Assembly: GCA_000309865.1 (NCBI GenBank)
Contig: AMGN01000016.1
Coordinates: forward strand, 1-64,000
Direction of reading: 5' to 3'
DNA length: 64,000 nt
DNA from: Methanobacterium sp. Maddingley MBC34
GTDB taxonomy: Archaea; Methanobacteriota; Methanobacteria; Methanobacteriales; Methanobacteriaceae
The notes below the pieces were generated by a model. That model was given only the letters and a program-made list of their open reading frames with translations, made no database searches and was not told the DNA's origin. Below, piece by piece: positions 9,816 through 22,891 of the stretch. Positions within the stretch are counted from its first letter, which is position 1, and each line of letters begins with the position of its first letter. Made by a program: the position numbers and the translations under genes.

Positions 9816-9887
9816 TTATTTAAAGAAACAAAAAAACAACATAAATTTTGAAAAATCCATAAAACAATGACATACTAATAATATTAA

Positions 9888-10004
9888 GATAGGATTAGTT
9901 ATAAGATGTACTATAATATATTTTTTAGATAGGATTAGTTATAAGATGTACTATAATATATTTTTTAGATAGGATTAGTTATAAGGTGTACTATGATATA
10001 TTTT
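9888..10004 (+). repeat. 40-bp tandem repeat covering the start of the next gene
   Basis: Two perfect 40-bp copies (9888-9927, 9928-9967) are followed by a third, diverged copy from 9968 to about 10004. The third copy contains the AGGTG site and ATG (9993) of the downstream gene. In copies 1 and 2 the equivalent positions read AAGATG and ATA, so only copy 3 is start-competent. Each copy also has a TATA-like CTATAATATATTT stretch. Confidence 0.9.
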
Positions 10005-10745
10005 CGAGGATGTCTATCCAGAGAACGGCTAAATAATATTACCAATGCCACTGAAAAAGTTCTGCAAAAAGCAGATATAGAATACAAAATCTTGGACAAT
10101 GAGGGATGTTGTGGTTCCGTGCTTCTACGTACCGGGTTCCAAGATGACGCCCTTGAAATTATGCATGATACATTTAAGGTTATTCAAGGCGAGAAAGTTC
10201 TGGTTTCCTGTGCTGGATGTTACCGAACATTTAAGGAAGATTATCCAGAAATTTTAGGAGAAACTGTTGATGTTATCCACACTTCCCATCTTTTCCTAGA
10301 ATTAATTGAAAATGGAATAATTGAACCATCTGTAACTGAGGAAGAAGTGACATATCATGACCCCTGCCACTTGGGGCGGCATATGGGGGAGTATGAAACT
10401 CCACGTAAGGTTATAAAGCCTTATGCTAAACTGGTGGAAATGGAACACAACCAGGAGAAGGCCAGGTGCTGTGGAGCGGGTGGTGGTGTTAGATCCGCAT
10501 TCCCCGAGTTATCTCAAGAAATTGCCGGGATGAGATTGAATGATGCCAAAGTTACCGGTGCCAGAACCCTGGTTACCTGCTGTCCATTCTGTATTCTAAA
10601 TCTGGAGTCAACTCAGGAATCATCTTCAAAGAGCAGTTTAACTGATGGAAAACTGGATGATGCTAGTTCAACTGGGAAAAAAAGTGACAATATGATTATC
10701 ATGGATCTATCACAGTTTTTATTAAAGAGGCTAAACCATGAATGA
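9993..10745 (+). CDS. CCG-domain Fe-S oxidoreductase subunit (HdrB/D-, LutA-like)
   Basis: Contains two cysteine-rich CCG domains (the domain pair of HdrB/HdrD, GlpC and LutA), which bind a [4Fe-4S]-type cluster and take part in disulfide or 2-oxoacid electron transfer. Domain 1 holds RGCLSR and GCCGS plus [15 protein letters not shown]. Domain 2 holds [25 protein letters not shown] and TCCPFC. The C-terminal tail (about 215-240) is Ser-rich and low in complexity. It overlaps the LUD/ferredoxin gene by 8 bases, so the two form a two-subunit unit. Start and leader lie in a 40-bp tandem repeat. Confidence 0.8.
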   Translation: MIYFRGCLSRERLNNITNATEKVLQKADIEYKILDNEGCCGSVLLRTGFQDDALEIMHDTFKVIQGEKVLVSCAGCYRTFKEDYPEILGETVDVIHTSHLFLELIENGIIEPSVTEEEVTYHDPCHLGRHMGEYETPRKVIKPYAKLVEMEHNQEKARCCGAGGGVRSAFPELSQEIAGMRLNDAKVTGARTLVTCCPFCILNLESTQESSSKSSLTDGKLDDASSTGKKSDNMIIMDLSQFLLKRLNHE

Positions 10746-11949
10746 TTCTGCCATCAAAATCATGAATCAATCCTTCAATATACTAGATAAAAGGAGGGCT
10801 ACCCTCCTCCAGGATGAAGGTACCATTAAGTTAAAGGAACGGGTTAAAAATATTCGGGAAAATTCAATAGAACATCTACATCCCCTCCTGGAAAAGGCCC
10901 GGGAAAACCTCGTACATAATGGGATTGAAGTGGTCATGGCTAAAGATGCCAAGGAAGCAAGGGAAGCAATTTACCAGCTGGTTAAAAATGAGGATATGGT
11001 GGCAAAATCCAAATCCAACACAGCCGGAGAAATACAGCTTTCTGAATACCTGGAAAAGAAGGATATTAAAGTATTGGAGACTGATTTAGGTGATAGAATA
11101 GTGCAGTTTCACCAGAGCCAACCCTCACATCCCATAGGGCCCGCTTGCCACCTTGACATGGAACAAATAGCAGAAATTGTATCGCATGAGTTCAAAAAAG
11201 AGGTTAAAGTTGAACCTCGTGCGATTCTAGATACTGTGAAAACCGATATCATGGAGAAACTTTCAAAGTGCAAGGTAGGTATCACTGGTGCGAACTCAGT
11301 GGCTGCTGAAGATGGATCTCTTCTAATGGTTCACAACGAAGGCAATATCAGCCTTCTCACTCTCTTAGACCTTCACATCATTCTGGTTGGTATTGACAAA
11401 CTTGTGCCCACACTGGAAGATGCCGTGTCTGTGGTGAAACTGGAAACCATCTACGCCACAGGTAAAACCGTTCCCGCCTACATGAATGTTATATCATCTC
11501 CTTCAAAGACTGCAGATATTGAACAGATAATACTGAAGGATATGTATGGTGCTAAACGAGTAGTAGTAGTGTTTTTAGACAATGGACGTACCCAGGCACT
11601 TCAGGAGAAACCAGAATGTTTGTGGTGTATTGGATGTGGAGCCTGCATTGTAAACTGCCCCGTGTACACTACTTTAGGCCCTGATTTCGGTTATTTGCGT
11701 CATTTAGGAGGGAGAGGTGTTGTTTTAAGCCACTATATTCAGGATGGGGTGGTTTGCTTCGACTCGGGTCTTTTCAAATGCACTTTATGTGGCCTGTGCA
11801 CTGTTGAATGTCCAGTGGAAATTCCCATAAATACAATGCTCGAAGATCTAAGGAGAGAATCTGTAGAAGAGAATATATATCCAGAAAAACATGAGGAGAT
11901 AAAAAATAATCTTAAAAGAAGAAGATCACCATTTAAACCGGATAAATAA
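10738..11949 (+). CDS. LUD-domain protein with two [4Fe-4S] motifs (LutB/LldF-like)
   Basis: Iron-sulfur oxidoreductase subunit. Residues 1 to about 290 form a LUD domain (the LutB/LutC family involved in lactate or 2-hydroxyacid oxidation), with [11 protein letters not shown] and [14 protein letters not shown] motifs. The C-terminal part carries two ferredoxin clusters, [15 protein letters not shown] and [12 protein letters not shown]. With the preceding CCG protein it probably forms a soluble electron-transfer complex. In hydrogenotrophic methanogens the physiological substrate of this pair is not established, so lactate oxidation should not be assumed. Confidence 0.8.
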   Translation: MNDSAIKIMNQSFNILDKRRATLLQDEGTIKLKERVKNIRENSIEHLHPLLEKARENLVHNGIEVVMAKDAKEAREAIYQLVKNEDMVAKSKSNTAGEIQLSEYLEKKDIKVLETDLGDRIVQFHQSQPSHPIGPACHLDMEQIAEIVSHEFKKEVKVEPRAILDTVKTDIMEKLSKCKVGITGANSVAAEDGSLLMVHNEGNISLLTLLDLHIILVGIDKLVPTLEDAVSVVKLETIYATGKTVPAYMNVISSPSKTADIEQIILKDMYGAKRVVVVFLDNGRTQALQEKPECLWCIGCGACIVNCPVYTTLGPDFGYLRHLGGRGVVLSHYIQDGVVCFDSGLFKCTLCGLCTVECPVEIPINTMLEDLRRESVEENIYPEKHEEIKNNLKRRRSPFKPDK

Positions 11950-12045
11950 ATTATTATTATCCTGATAAATAATTTACAATTTGGAATCATAGGTTTTAAA
12001 TATTAGTTACAAGACTTGATTAATAATAAATAGGAGGAATCATAT

Positions 12046-12759
12046 TTGCTTCTCTTGATTAGTCCCATAAACACACAAGAAGCACGAGAAGCCATAAACG
12101 GCGGTGCAGACATAATTGATGTTAAAAATCCTAAAGAGGGTTCATTAGGTGCTAATTTCCCCTGGGTCATTAAGAACATCCGTGAAATAACTCCCAAGGA
12201 TATGCAAGTTAGTGCAACTCTTGGAGATGTTCCATACAAACCAGGCACAGTTGCCCTGGCGGCTGCAGGTGCAGTTGTCTCAGGTGCAGATTACATCAAA
12301 GTAGGATTATACGGAACCAGAAACTACGCTGAAGCTCTTGAAGTAATGGAAAACGTGGTCAAAGCTGTCCACGAATTCAATGATGATGCGGTTGTGGTGG
12401 CCTCAGGATACGCCGACGCCCATCGCGTAGGTGCTGTGGATCCTATGGACATACCCCGAGTAGCAGCTGATAGTGGAGCCGACTTGGCCATGGTGGACAC
12501 TGCAGTTAAAGATGGTAAAACCCTTTTTGACTTTATGAATGAAGAAACCATATCCCAGTTCACAGGCGAAATACATGACTACGGTCTTAAATCCGCACTC
12601 GCAGGTTCTGTCAAAGAAGAACAGCTCCCACTCCTTGCAGAGCTTGGTTGTGATGTTGCTGGAATTCGTGGCGCTGCATGTGTTGGTGGAGACCGGAATT
12701 CAGGACACATCCATCATGAGGCTGTGACCCGATTAAAAAAGATTGTTGAAAGCTTTTAA
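12046..12759 (+). CDS. mfnB: (5-formylfuran-3-yl)methyl phosphate synthase
   Basis: Cytoplasmic TIM-barrel enzyme that condenses two molecules of glyceraldehyde-3-phosphate into the furan precursor of methanofuran, the C1 carrier of the first methanogenesis step. 237 residues, the normal family size. Near the N terminus [20 protein letters not shown] contains the Schiff-base lysine region, YIKVGLYG a second conserved lysine, and [13 protein letters not shown] and [15 protein letters not shown] the phosphate-binding loops. Translation starts at TTG 12046, eight bases after a perfect AGGAGG (12032-12037). Monocistronic or co-transcribed with guaB, which begins about 180 bases downstream. Confidence 0.92.
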   Translation: MLLLISPINTQEAREAINGGADIIDVKNPKEGSLGANFPWVIKNIREITPKDMQVSATLGDVPYKPGTVALAAAGAVVSGADYIKVGLYGTRNYAEALEVMENVVKAVHEFNDDAVVVASGYADAHRVGAVDPMDIPRVAADSGADLAMVDTAVKDGKTLFDFMNEETISQFTGEIHDYGLKSALAGSVKEEQLPLLAELGCDVAGIRGAACVGGDRNSGHIHHEAVTRLKKIVESF

Positions 12760-12910
12760 GGTTGAAGCTTTTAATTTTAAATCCTAAATTTAACTCAAAA
12801 TACCATACTTTATAAGAGGATGGGAAAGAGGTGATCATAAGTTGATCCCAAAAAATGGTGATGAGTAAGTCACTGTTGGTTGATTATAAATTTCACTTTT
12901 TAATTTTAAT

Positions 12911-12923
12911 CCACCATAGGTGG
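12911..12923. promoter_or_regulatory. Palindrome CCACC-ATA-GGTGG before guaB
   Basis: A 5+5-bp inverted repeat with a 3-bp spacer sits immediately before the GGAGG ribosome-binding site (12927-12931) of guaB and downstream of a TATA-like GATTATAAATT (about 12880-12890). It could be an operator or a 5'-UTR hairpin, or chance. Confidence 0.3.
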
Positions 12924-12940
12924 AATGGAGGAGAGATGTT

Positions 12941-14417
<1,477 letters not shown>

Positions 14418-14431
<14 letters not shown>

Positions 14432-14455
14432 GAGTTGGGGAATAATATTTTTTTT
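14418..14455 (+). terminator. Hairpin plus T8 at the end of guaB
   Basis: Stem CCCGACTC (14418-14425) with GAGTTGGG (14432-14439) around a 6-base loop that contains the guaB stop codon, followed by eight T at 14448-14455. One G-U pair. Confidence 0.55.
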
Positions 14456-14552
14456 AATCAGTTTTTGGAGTGTTTTAAAATTTTGGAGTGTTTAAAATTC
14501 TAGTGGGGATATTTTTTATTATTTCAAAAGTGTATGAGGGTTTGAAAAATTC

Positions 14553-15176
14553 ATGAAGTCCTGTATAATTCTTTGTGGTGGCAGAAGCCGACGTATGGGG
14601 CAGGATAAAGGGTTAATGGTTTTAGATGGGACCCCCATGATAATCCATACTTTAGAGACTGTTGAAGAAATAGTTGATGAGATAATACTGGTTTTAAGAG
14701 ACAAAAAACAGCTTGATTTATATGAAAAATGTGTTAATGACATTAAAACTCAAAATCCTAATCTTAACACCGAGATCCGCTTGGTAACCGATATTGAAAT
14801 AGACCAGGGACCACTCTTTGGAATATATACTGGTTTATCCCAGATAAAATCTGAGGGAGCTCTGGTATTGCCCTGTGATTCTCCTTTTATCTCATCTTAT
14901 TTTGTTAATAAAATTTTTAAATTAAGTAAGGAGAGTGGAGTCCAGGCTATGGTTCCAGTGTGGCCTGATGGATTAACAGAACCATTACATGCGTACTACC
15001 TTTCTGAATGCATTCCTGTGATCCAAAATCAATTAAAAAAAGGTTTTAGAAATGTTAAATCATTGCTAGAACAAATAAATGTGGTTTACATTGATGTCAG
15101 AAGTTTAGATCCGGAAAAAAAAAGTTTCATTAATTTAAATCGTCCGGAAGATATGTTTACCTCTCTTAAAAAATAA
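14553..15176 (+). CDS. mobA: Molybdenum cofactor guanylyltransferase
   Basis: Transfers GMP from GTP to molybdopterin to make the MGD form of the cofactor used by formylmethanofuran and formate dehydrogenases. Rossmann-like nucleotidyltransferase fold. The N-terminal signature ILCGGRSRRMGQDKGLMVLDG (LxGGxSxRMGxDK) starts at residue 6, and LPCDSPFI is the metal-binding Asp motif near residue 108. 207 residues, complete. Another Moco gene, moaE, lies about 4.5 kb downstream on the other strand. Confidence 0.88.
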   Translation: MKSCIILCGGRSRRMGQDKGLMVLDGTPMIIHTLETVEEIVDEIILVLRDKKQLDLYEKCVNDIKTQNPNLNTEIRLVTDIEIDQGPLFGIYTGLSQIKSEGALVLPCDSPFISSYFVNKIFKLSKESGVQAMVPVWPDGLTEPLHAYYLSECIPVIQNQLKKGFRNVKSLLEQINVVYIDVRSLDPEKKSFINLNRPEDMFTSLKK

Positions 15177-15444
15177 AAGATATTGCAACTTTGTTTAAAA
15201 TGGTTTAATTTTTGTTTTAAATGGTTTAAATTCTAAATTAACAATAAATTCGATAAATATACTATAAATGCCCATTAGATGTTAACTATTTTAAGAAAAA
15301 AATCATTCTAATGATTCTAATTAATAATAATGGTTAGTTTGTTTTAGATAATCCTAGATAGGCAAAAAAAGGAGATTACACATTCCAATGGATTTAAAGA
15401 GATTATGATGATTTATGGAAATTACTGGCGAAATATTTTATAAT

Positions 15445-15681
15445 TTATATTAAAATTTCCACCACGGGAACATCGTCAAGAGGCGTAATGTCCACACTTT
15501 CAGGGTTTCTTCCCATTTGAAGGAAGAAAGTGTTAACCCTTTCAATCATGTCGATATATTCTCTTTTATCAATGCGGCAGCCTTCAACAACCGCATATTC
15601 AGGCAGGTCTCCATTTAACCTTTTAAACTCTAATACCTTATCCACCATTTTTCTATACTGCTCGAGAGTCAAACTCTCCAT
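15445..15681 (-). CDS. Small protein with a likely pseudomurein-binding repeat
   Basis: The C-terminal 60 residues (LTLEQYRKMVDKVLEFKRLN, then LPEYAVVEG, then a REYIDMIERVNTFF helix) resemble the pseudomurein-binding repeat that holds proteins to the Methanobacteriales cell wall. Such repeats normally occur in tandem on large secreted proteins; here only one is present and no clear signal peptide precedes it. The frame is open upstream to 15891 but passes through very AT-rich DNA, so I start at ATG 15681 (MESLTLEQ). A GTG five codons upstream is an alternative. May be a relic of a larger surface protein. Confidence 0.45.
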   Translation of the reverse strand: MESLTLEQYRKMVDKVLEFKRLNGDLPEYAVVEGCRIDKREYIDMIERVNTFFLQMGRNPESVDITPLDDVPVVEILI

Positions 15682-15856
15682 TAAATCAACCACATTTAGT
15701 TTTTTAATTTTATTGGTAACACCACTTAAAAAGGTTGCGGAAATCCTGCCGGAATTAGAGTTACCTCCAATGGAAAATACAGTTGTAATTAAATAATAAA
15801 AATAATAATTATTGAAAATAAAATAATAAAAAAGGAATTTGGAGGATTTTAATCCC

Positions 15857-16624
<768 letters not shown>

Positions 16625-16790
16625 TAATTTCACCTATTTCACCGGTTTATATCAACATTAATAAAATTAAATATACAATTTTTTTAGAATTTTTAGATTC
16701 GAGTTAATTTAGATAATCTTTTGGATTCAATTTAGATTCTGGTTTTGGATTAAATTCAATTTCTAATTATCCCCTTCGGGTATAAATTTT

Positions 16791-16829
16791 AGTTCTTTAC
16801 CGTAGTTCTTTACCGTAGTTCTTTACCGC
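16791..16829. repeat. Triple 13-bp tandem repeat at the 3' end of cbiT
   Basis: Three head-to-tail copies of AGTTCTTTACCG(T/C) at 16791-16803, 16804-16816 and 16817-16829. They encode the last codons and stop of cbiT. Because 13 is not a multiple of 3, each copy is read in a different frame. Confidence 0.9.
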
Positions 16830-17396
16830 CGAAATAATGGTAATGGGGTTTCTTCCCATCATCATGGTTCCTCTTTCTGTGATTTTACCTTTGGCAATGG
16901 TAACTTCAACCACATCAGGCGTCATTCCCATTTTTTTAAGGGTACTAACTGCTTCCACCCTTGTTTCCAGAAGAATTGAAGTTATAACTATCCTACCCTT
17001 TTTTTTAAGCTTTTCATATCCCTGTTTTATTATAAGGGGAAGATCACCACTGCTACCTCCCACAATGAGCACATCAAATGAGTGAAGAGCTTCAATTATA
17101 ACCAGGGCATCACCCTCCATAAGCTGGACTTCACCAGAATAACCATGTTTTTCCAGGTTTTTCTGGGTTAAATCAATAGCTTCCGGATTTTTATCCAGTG
17201 CAATTACTTTCTTGGCTCTTTGGGCGGATTCCAGTGTTAAACCTCCACTACCACAACCAACGTCCACCACAGTGTCTTCTGAGGATATCTGGGCTTTGCA
17301 CATTACCAGACACCTTATTTCTTCCTTGGTTGGTCCTGGAACTCCTTTAATCTGGATGAAATCCTCATCATGAATCATGGGATCTCTCCGTGCCAT
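16797..17396 (-). CDS. cbiT: Cobalt-precorrin C15-methyltransferase/decarboxylase
   Basis: SAM-dependent enzyme of anaerobic cobalamin biosynthesis acting at C15 with decarboxylation of the C12 acetate. Cobamides are needed by Mtr in methanogenesis. The N-terminal IHDEDFIQIKGVPGPTKEEI is the CbiT signature, and VVDVGCGSGGLTLE is SAM motif I near residue 43. 199 residues, as in the M. thermautotrophicus protein family. It overlaps ubiX by 22 bases, so both are probably translated from one message. The C terminus (VKNYGKELR) is built from a 13-bp tandem duplication. Confidence 0.9.
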   Translation of the reverse strand: MARRDPMIHDEDFIQIKGVPGPTKEEIRCLVMCKAQISSEDTVVDVGCGSGGLTLESAQRAKKVIALDKNPEAIDLTQKNLEKHGYSGEVQLMEGDALVIIEALHSFDVLIVGGSSGDLPLIIKQGYEKLKKKGRIVITSILLETRVEAVSTLKKMGMTPDVVEVTIAKGKITERGTMMMGRNPITIISAVKNYGKELR

Positions 17397-17935
17397 CGCT
17401 GGTAGAGATTATGATCAATATGGAGTACGTCCAGTATTTTACCCACCAGGAAATCCACCAGGTCATCCATGTTTTGGGGTTGATGGTAAAAGGCAGGCAT
17501 TGCAGGTAGAATAATGGCACCTTCCCTGCTGATTCTGAGCATATTTTCCAGGTGGACTGAGCGTAAGGGTGTTTCCCGTGGTACCAGTAACAGTTTCCTT
17601 CTCTCCTTTAAAGCCACATCCGCAGCTCTAGTAACCGCATTACTTGCAAAACCCGTGGAAATCGCGGATATTGTTTTCATAGTGCAGGGGACAATGATCA
17701 TAGACTCGAACCTGCAGGAACCACTGTTAATGGCACTGGTCAGGTCTCCAGGTTCATAGAATTTATGGCAGAGATCCCTTAACTGGTCTTCTTCCATTCC
17801 CATTTCATGTTTCAGTATAATTCTTGCAGGTTCTGTTACTACCAGGGCAGTGTTCTTCCCCATTTCTTTCAATACTTCCAGAAGTCTAACACCATAGGTA
17901 ACACCGCTAGCTCCTGTAATGGCTACCACTATCAT
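17375..17935 (-). CDS. ubiX: Flavin prenyltransferase UbiX
   Basis: Makes prenylated FMN, the cofactor of UbiD-type decarboxylases, from FMN and dimethylallyl phosphate. The flavin-binding opening VVAITGASGVTYGVRLLE, the VPCTMKTISAISTGFASN loop and RKLLLVPRETPLRSVHLENM are all family signatures. Length 186 is normal. It is the first gene of the ubiX-cbiT pair. No ubiD lies within the window. Confidence 0.93.
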   Translation of the reverse strand: MIVVAITGASGVTYGVRLLEVLKEMGKNTALVVTEPARIILKHEMGMEEDQLRDLCHKFYEPGDLTSAINSGSCRFESMIIVPCTMKTISAISTGFASNAVTRAADVALKERRKLLLVPRETPLRSVHLENMLRISREGAIILPAMPAFYHQPQNMDDLVDFLVGKILDVLHIDHNLYQRWHGEIP

Positions 17936-18022
17936 TTTATCACTGCTTTCCTTCCTTAAATTAATCTGTAATTTTTTAGATTTACTGTCATTTTAGATTG
18001 TTAGTTAATTTAATTAAATATT

Positions 18023-18117
18023 ATCTGGATTTGGAATTAAATCAGGAATATCAAAGTAAATCAATGAAGTTAATCTGGATTTGGAATTTAATCGGGAATA
18101 TCCAGGTAATCAATGTA
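18023..18117. repeat. About 45-bp direct duplication at the 3' end of the HD gene
   Basis: Copy 2 (18073-18117) contains the last codons and stop of the HD-domain gene. Copy 1 (18023-18066) is a near-identical stretch just beyond it. The period is about 50 bp, with several substitutions and small gaps. Confidence 0.8.
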
Positions 18118-19251
18118 ATTAAGTTTAGTGGCTGATTCTGCATATTCTTCAGGAAGGTATATACACAGGTCAGCATGGTTGAAACGAACATCTTTCAATG
18201 CCATAACCAGATGAGAAACATCCCCCAGCATAACTATATCTCCATTTAGAGATACAGGAGTGGTCATCTCATGGAAAACAGGATATTCTGGAACATCCAA
18301 CAGTATAAAATCTTTATCAACACCCATATCATCGGCAATCTCTTCTTCTACCTTCAGGATGGTAGATGTACTCATCTGGAAAATGCTTTTAGGATAACTA
18401 ATATCATCCAATTTCAGAGAATATACTCGTTTATAAAGCTGCCTAGTATCCAGCCTTCCCATCATATCTCGAATGTAACCATCTTCTGACCGGGCAGATG
18501 AAATAATATCAGTATCATCGTAACGGTAAATTTCACGTTCATTAATAACCTTTTTTTCCAATAGTTTCCCCAGGCAACGTCTGAACATGGAGTTAACAAT
18601 TCTGGTGGTGTGATGTTGATAAACACTAGGGTACATGAAATAGCGTGCTAGTAGCATGGATTCTGCAGCCTGAACACCTTTACTCCGGAGGAGGAGAAGC
18701 CCATCATCCAGTTTCATGTTGTGAATAAGGCGTTCCACATCAATGACCCCATAGGCAACCCCTGTGTAGTAAGAATCTCGTAATAGGTAATCCATACGGT
18801 CCATGTCGAGTTCTCCAGAGATCATCTGCCCCAGAGGGCCTTCACCGCTGATAACCTTTAAAACTTCCTTCACTCTAAACTTTTCAGATAAAATATCTCC
18901 TAACTGTGATTCTTTAATGAGTTTGGAGGTGAGTTCTTCGTGGGATGAATCCAGAACTCGTTCCGATACATGAGAAAACGGCCCATGACCCGCATCATGG
19001 AGGATAGCACAGCATCGCACCAGAGTATGGGTGTCCTCATCCAACTGGAGGTTCTGAGCCAGTCTTGAGGCCAGATACATGGTGCCTATGGAGTGTTCAA
19101 AACGGCTGTGATTGGCCCCAGGGTACACCAGGTAGGTGAATCCCAATTGTTTGATCCTTCTCAGACGCTGGATCTCTGGAGTATCAGCCAATCTGACCTC
19201 AAAGTCATCTAACTGAAGGTCGCCATGGACACTATCCCTGATAGATTTCAT
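18088..19251 (-). CDS. HD-domain phosphohydrolase (SAMHD1/dGTPase-like)
   Basis: Metal-dependent phosphohydrolase of the HD superfamily, related to dNTP triphosphohydrolases; the substrate is unproven. The N terminus KSIRDSVHGDLQLDDFEVRL and IQRLRRIKQLGFTYLVYPGA are typical. The HD site follows: SRFEHSIGTMYLA, CCAILHDAGHGPFSH and GELDMDRMDYLLRDS. I use ATG 19251, preceded at a good distance by a GGGGG stretch; an in-frame start at 19266 would add five residues. The 3' end is part of a 45-bp duplication. Confidence 0.85.
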   Translation of the reverse strand: MKSIRDSVHGDLQLDDFEVRLADTPEIQRLRRIKQLGFTYLVYPGANHSRFEHSIGTMYLASRLAQNLQLDEDTHTLVRCCAILHDAGHGPFSHVSERVLDSSHEELTSKLIKESQLGDILSEKFRVKEVLKVISGEGPLGQMISGELDMDRMDYLLRDSYYTGVAYGVIDVERLIHNMKLDDGLLLLRSKGVQAAESMLLARYFMYPSVYQHHTTRIVNSMFRRCLGKLLEKKVINEREIYRYDDTDIISSARSEDGYIRDMMGRLDTRQLYKRVYSLKLDDISYPKSIFQMSTSTILKVEEEIADDMGVDKDFILLDVPEYPVFHEMTTPVSLNGDIVMLGDVSHLVMALKDVRFNHADLCIYLPEEYAESATKLNYIDYLDIPD

Positions 19252-19462
19252 CTGTAACCCCCACAATCACATTCTATAATTTTCAATATAAATCCCCCAC
19301 TTAATTACATTTTCAATAATTCTCCAGTTAATTCCTAAGTTTAAAAAAAATCCCAGTTAAATTTTAATCCAGGGATTATATTAATTTTAAAACTACAAAA
19401 TTCCCAATTACTAGAAATCTCCTCGGAAATTGTGATCTAATAGAATTATTGAAAATTTCTAT

Positions 19463-20990
<1,528 letters not shown>

Positions 20991-22724
20991 ATGATAAAGG
21001 TTGAAAATCTATCAAAAACTTACCACATGGAGGAAGGTCCTGAAATCAAGGCGCTGGATCATGTTAACCTGGAAGTGAAGCAGGGAGAAATTGTGGGTAT
21101 CATTGGAACCAGTGGTTCTGGTAAAACCAGCCTACTCCGTATCCTTCGTGGCGTGGAACCATTTGATGAGGGAAAAATTACTTTAGATGACGTTACTGTA
21201 ACCCCTGAATCCACTACTTACTATTCGCGTAAACTGCGTAAGGCAACTGCCATCCACCTGCAACGTTCCTTTGGGTTATGGTCTGAAACAGCCTTAAATA
21301 ATGTTATAAGGAAACTTTACGGAACCAAATATGGTGATGAAGCATTAACCGACTTTGACTTTGCTTATAGTGAGTTTGAGGATGAGGCCAGGGAAATACT
21401 GCGAGTGGTGGGTCTGGATCATAAAGCCACTCATTTTGCCCCGGTCTTGAGCGGTGGTGAAAAACAGAGACTTATAATGGCTCGGCAGTTAGCTAAGAAA
21501 CCTAAAGTTCTTTTATTAGACGAACCAGCCACCATGTCATGCCCTAAGACAAAACAGGAAATTTTAGATGCAATCCGTAACATCAACCAGGATCTGGGAG
21601 TGACAGTTGTCCTGGTATCCCACCTTCCGGAAGTTCATCATTACCTCTCCCAGAGAATGGTGCTCATGGAAAAAGGTCGTGTGGTGGATGAAGGATCACC
21701 AGATAAGATAATAAAGGAATTCCTCCAGAAAATGGAACCTGAATTACCCAAACGTGACCCTGAAAATATTGGTGATACTGTAATTAAAGCCAGGGATTTG
21801 GAGAAAAGGTTCTATCTTCTTAAGGCAGGTAACGTCCTGGAATTGAAGGATGTAAGCTTTGATGTTAATCAGGGGGAGATTGTTTCCCTCATTGGACAAA
21901 GTGGTGCTGGTAAAACCGTGCTGCTGCGCATGATAGGTGGTTTGGATCTACCAGATGCAGGTAGTGTTTCCTTTAAACTGGATGGAGAATGGGTGGATAT
22001 GCACCAGCCCGGAATTAACAGGATGAATATCCGCCGCCAGATGGGATTCATGCACCAGGAATTCGCACTGGTACACCATGCCCGTATCCGGGATCAAATA
22101 GCAGGAAGACTTGGAATTAAAGGAATAATGGTAGTAGATGAAGCTAAGAAAAAAGCAGAGGAAATGGGTATAAGTGACCTGGCACTGGATGTTCTTTACC
22201 AGCTCACCGACCTCCCCGAAACCGAAGCAAAACAGCGCCTGGAACAGTTAGGATTATCTGGAAGTATTTTAGAAACTCTTTTCCCCAGTTTCCCCAATAA
22301 TGATGTTATAGAATACGCTGAACCCATATTCAAAGCACTGGACCTACCACTGGACATTCTTAACCGTCGCTCCTATGAATTATCCGGTGGTCAGAAAGTT
22401 CGAGCTACCCTGGCCCTGGTACTGACAACCCAACCCAAGGTTCTCATCTTAGATGAACCATTTGGAGATTTAGATCCGATAACCCTGCGTATGGTTTCCA
22501 ATTCCCTTAAACGTATAAATGAGGAATTTGACACCACCATCATCATGGTCAGCCATTATATTGACTTCATTGATGAACTGGCCACCAGAGCCATTCGTAT
22601 GGAAGATGGTAAAGTAATTGGAGATGGAAACCCTGACCAGGAGTGTGAGGAGTTCATAAATAGCTGTGGAGCAGATTATCTTAAGGATATCAACGAGTGG
22701 AGAGAAAAATTACTGGAAGATTAA
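20991..22724 (+). CDS. atwA: AtwA-like ATPase (methyl-CoM reductase component A2)
   Basis: Twin ABC-type ATPase without membrane segments. In Methanobacteriales this family is component A2, which supplies ATP-driven electron transfer for reductive activation of the Ni(I) site of methyl-coenzyme M reductase. Domain 1 has Walker A GTSGSGKTS (about 36-44), signature LSGGEKQR and Walker B VLLLDEPATM. Domain 2 has GQSGAGKTV, LSGGQKVRA and VLILDEPFGDLDP. 577 residues, close to known A2 proteins. No mcr genes are nearby. Because related ABC ATPases exist, the identity is likely rather than certain. Confidence 0.82.
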   Translation: MIKVENLSKTYHMEEGPEIKALDHVNLEVKQGEIVGIIGTSGSGKTSLLRILRGVEPFDEGKITLDDVTVTPESTTYYSRKLRKATAIHLQRSFGLWSETALNNVIRKLYGTKYGDEALTDFDFAYSEFEDEAREILRVVGLDHKATHFAPVLSGGEKQRLIMARQLAKKPKVLLLDEPATMSCPKTKQEILDAIRNINQDLGVTVVLVSHLPEVHHYLSQRMVLMEKGRVVDEGSPDKIIKEFLQKMEPELPKRDPENIGDTVIKARDLEKRFYLLKAGNVLELKDVSFDVNQGEIVSLIGQSGAGKTVLLRMIGGLDLPDAGSVSFKLDGEWVDMHQPGINRMNIRRQMGFMHQEFALVHHARIRDQIAGRLGIKGIMVVDEAKKKAEEMGISDLALDVLYQLTDLPETEAKQRLEQLGLSGSILETLFPSFPNNDVIEYAEPIFKALDLPLDILNRRSYELSGGQKVRATLALVLTTQPKVLILDEPFGDLDPITLRMVSNSLKRINEEFDTTIIMVSHYIDFIDELATRAIRMEDGKVIGDGNPDQECEEFINSCGADYLKDINEWREKLLED

Positions 22725-22749
22725 CCCCACAGGGGGATTGACCGTAAGC

Positions 22750-22785
22750 GGTTGATCCCTATTTGGAGGTTGATCCCTATTTGGA
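22750..22785. repeat. Perfect 18-bp tandem duplication
   Basis: GGTTGATCCCTATTTGGA is present twice head to tail (22750-22767, 22768-22785), just after the ATPase gene. Confidence 0.9.
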
Positions 22786-22891
22786 GCTCCCTATCTGAAT
22801 TAGTCAAAAACTGTATTTTAAAAACTTAACTGAATAATTTTTAATTTATACCAACTATATAACAGATATTGGATTAAGGAGATGTTTTTTA

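Noticed and set aside
20991..22724. Reading the twin ATPase as an ordinary ABC transporter
   Set aside because: No permease or binding-protein gene is adjacent, and the length and twin-domain layout fit the methyl-CoM reductase component A2 family better.
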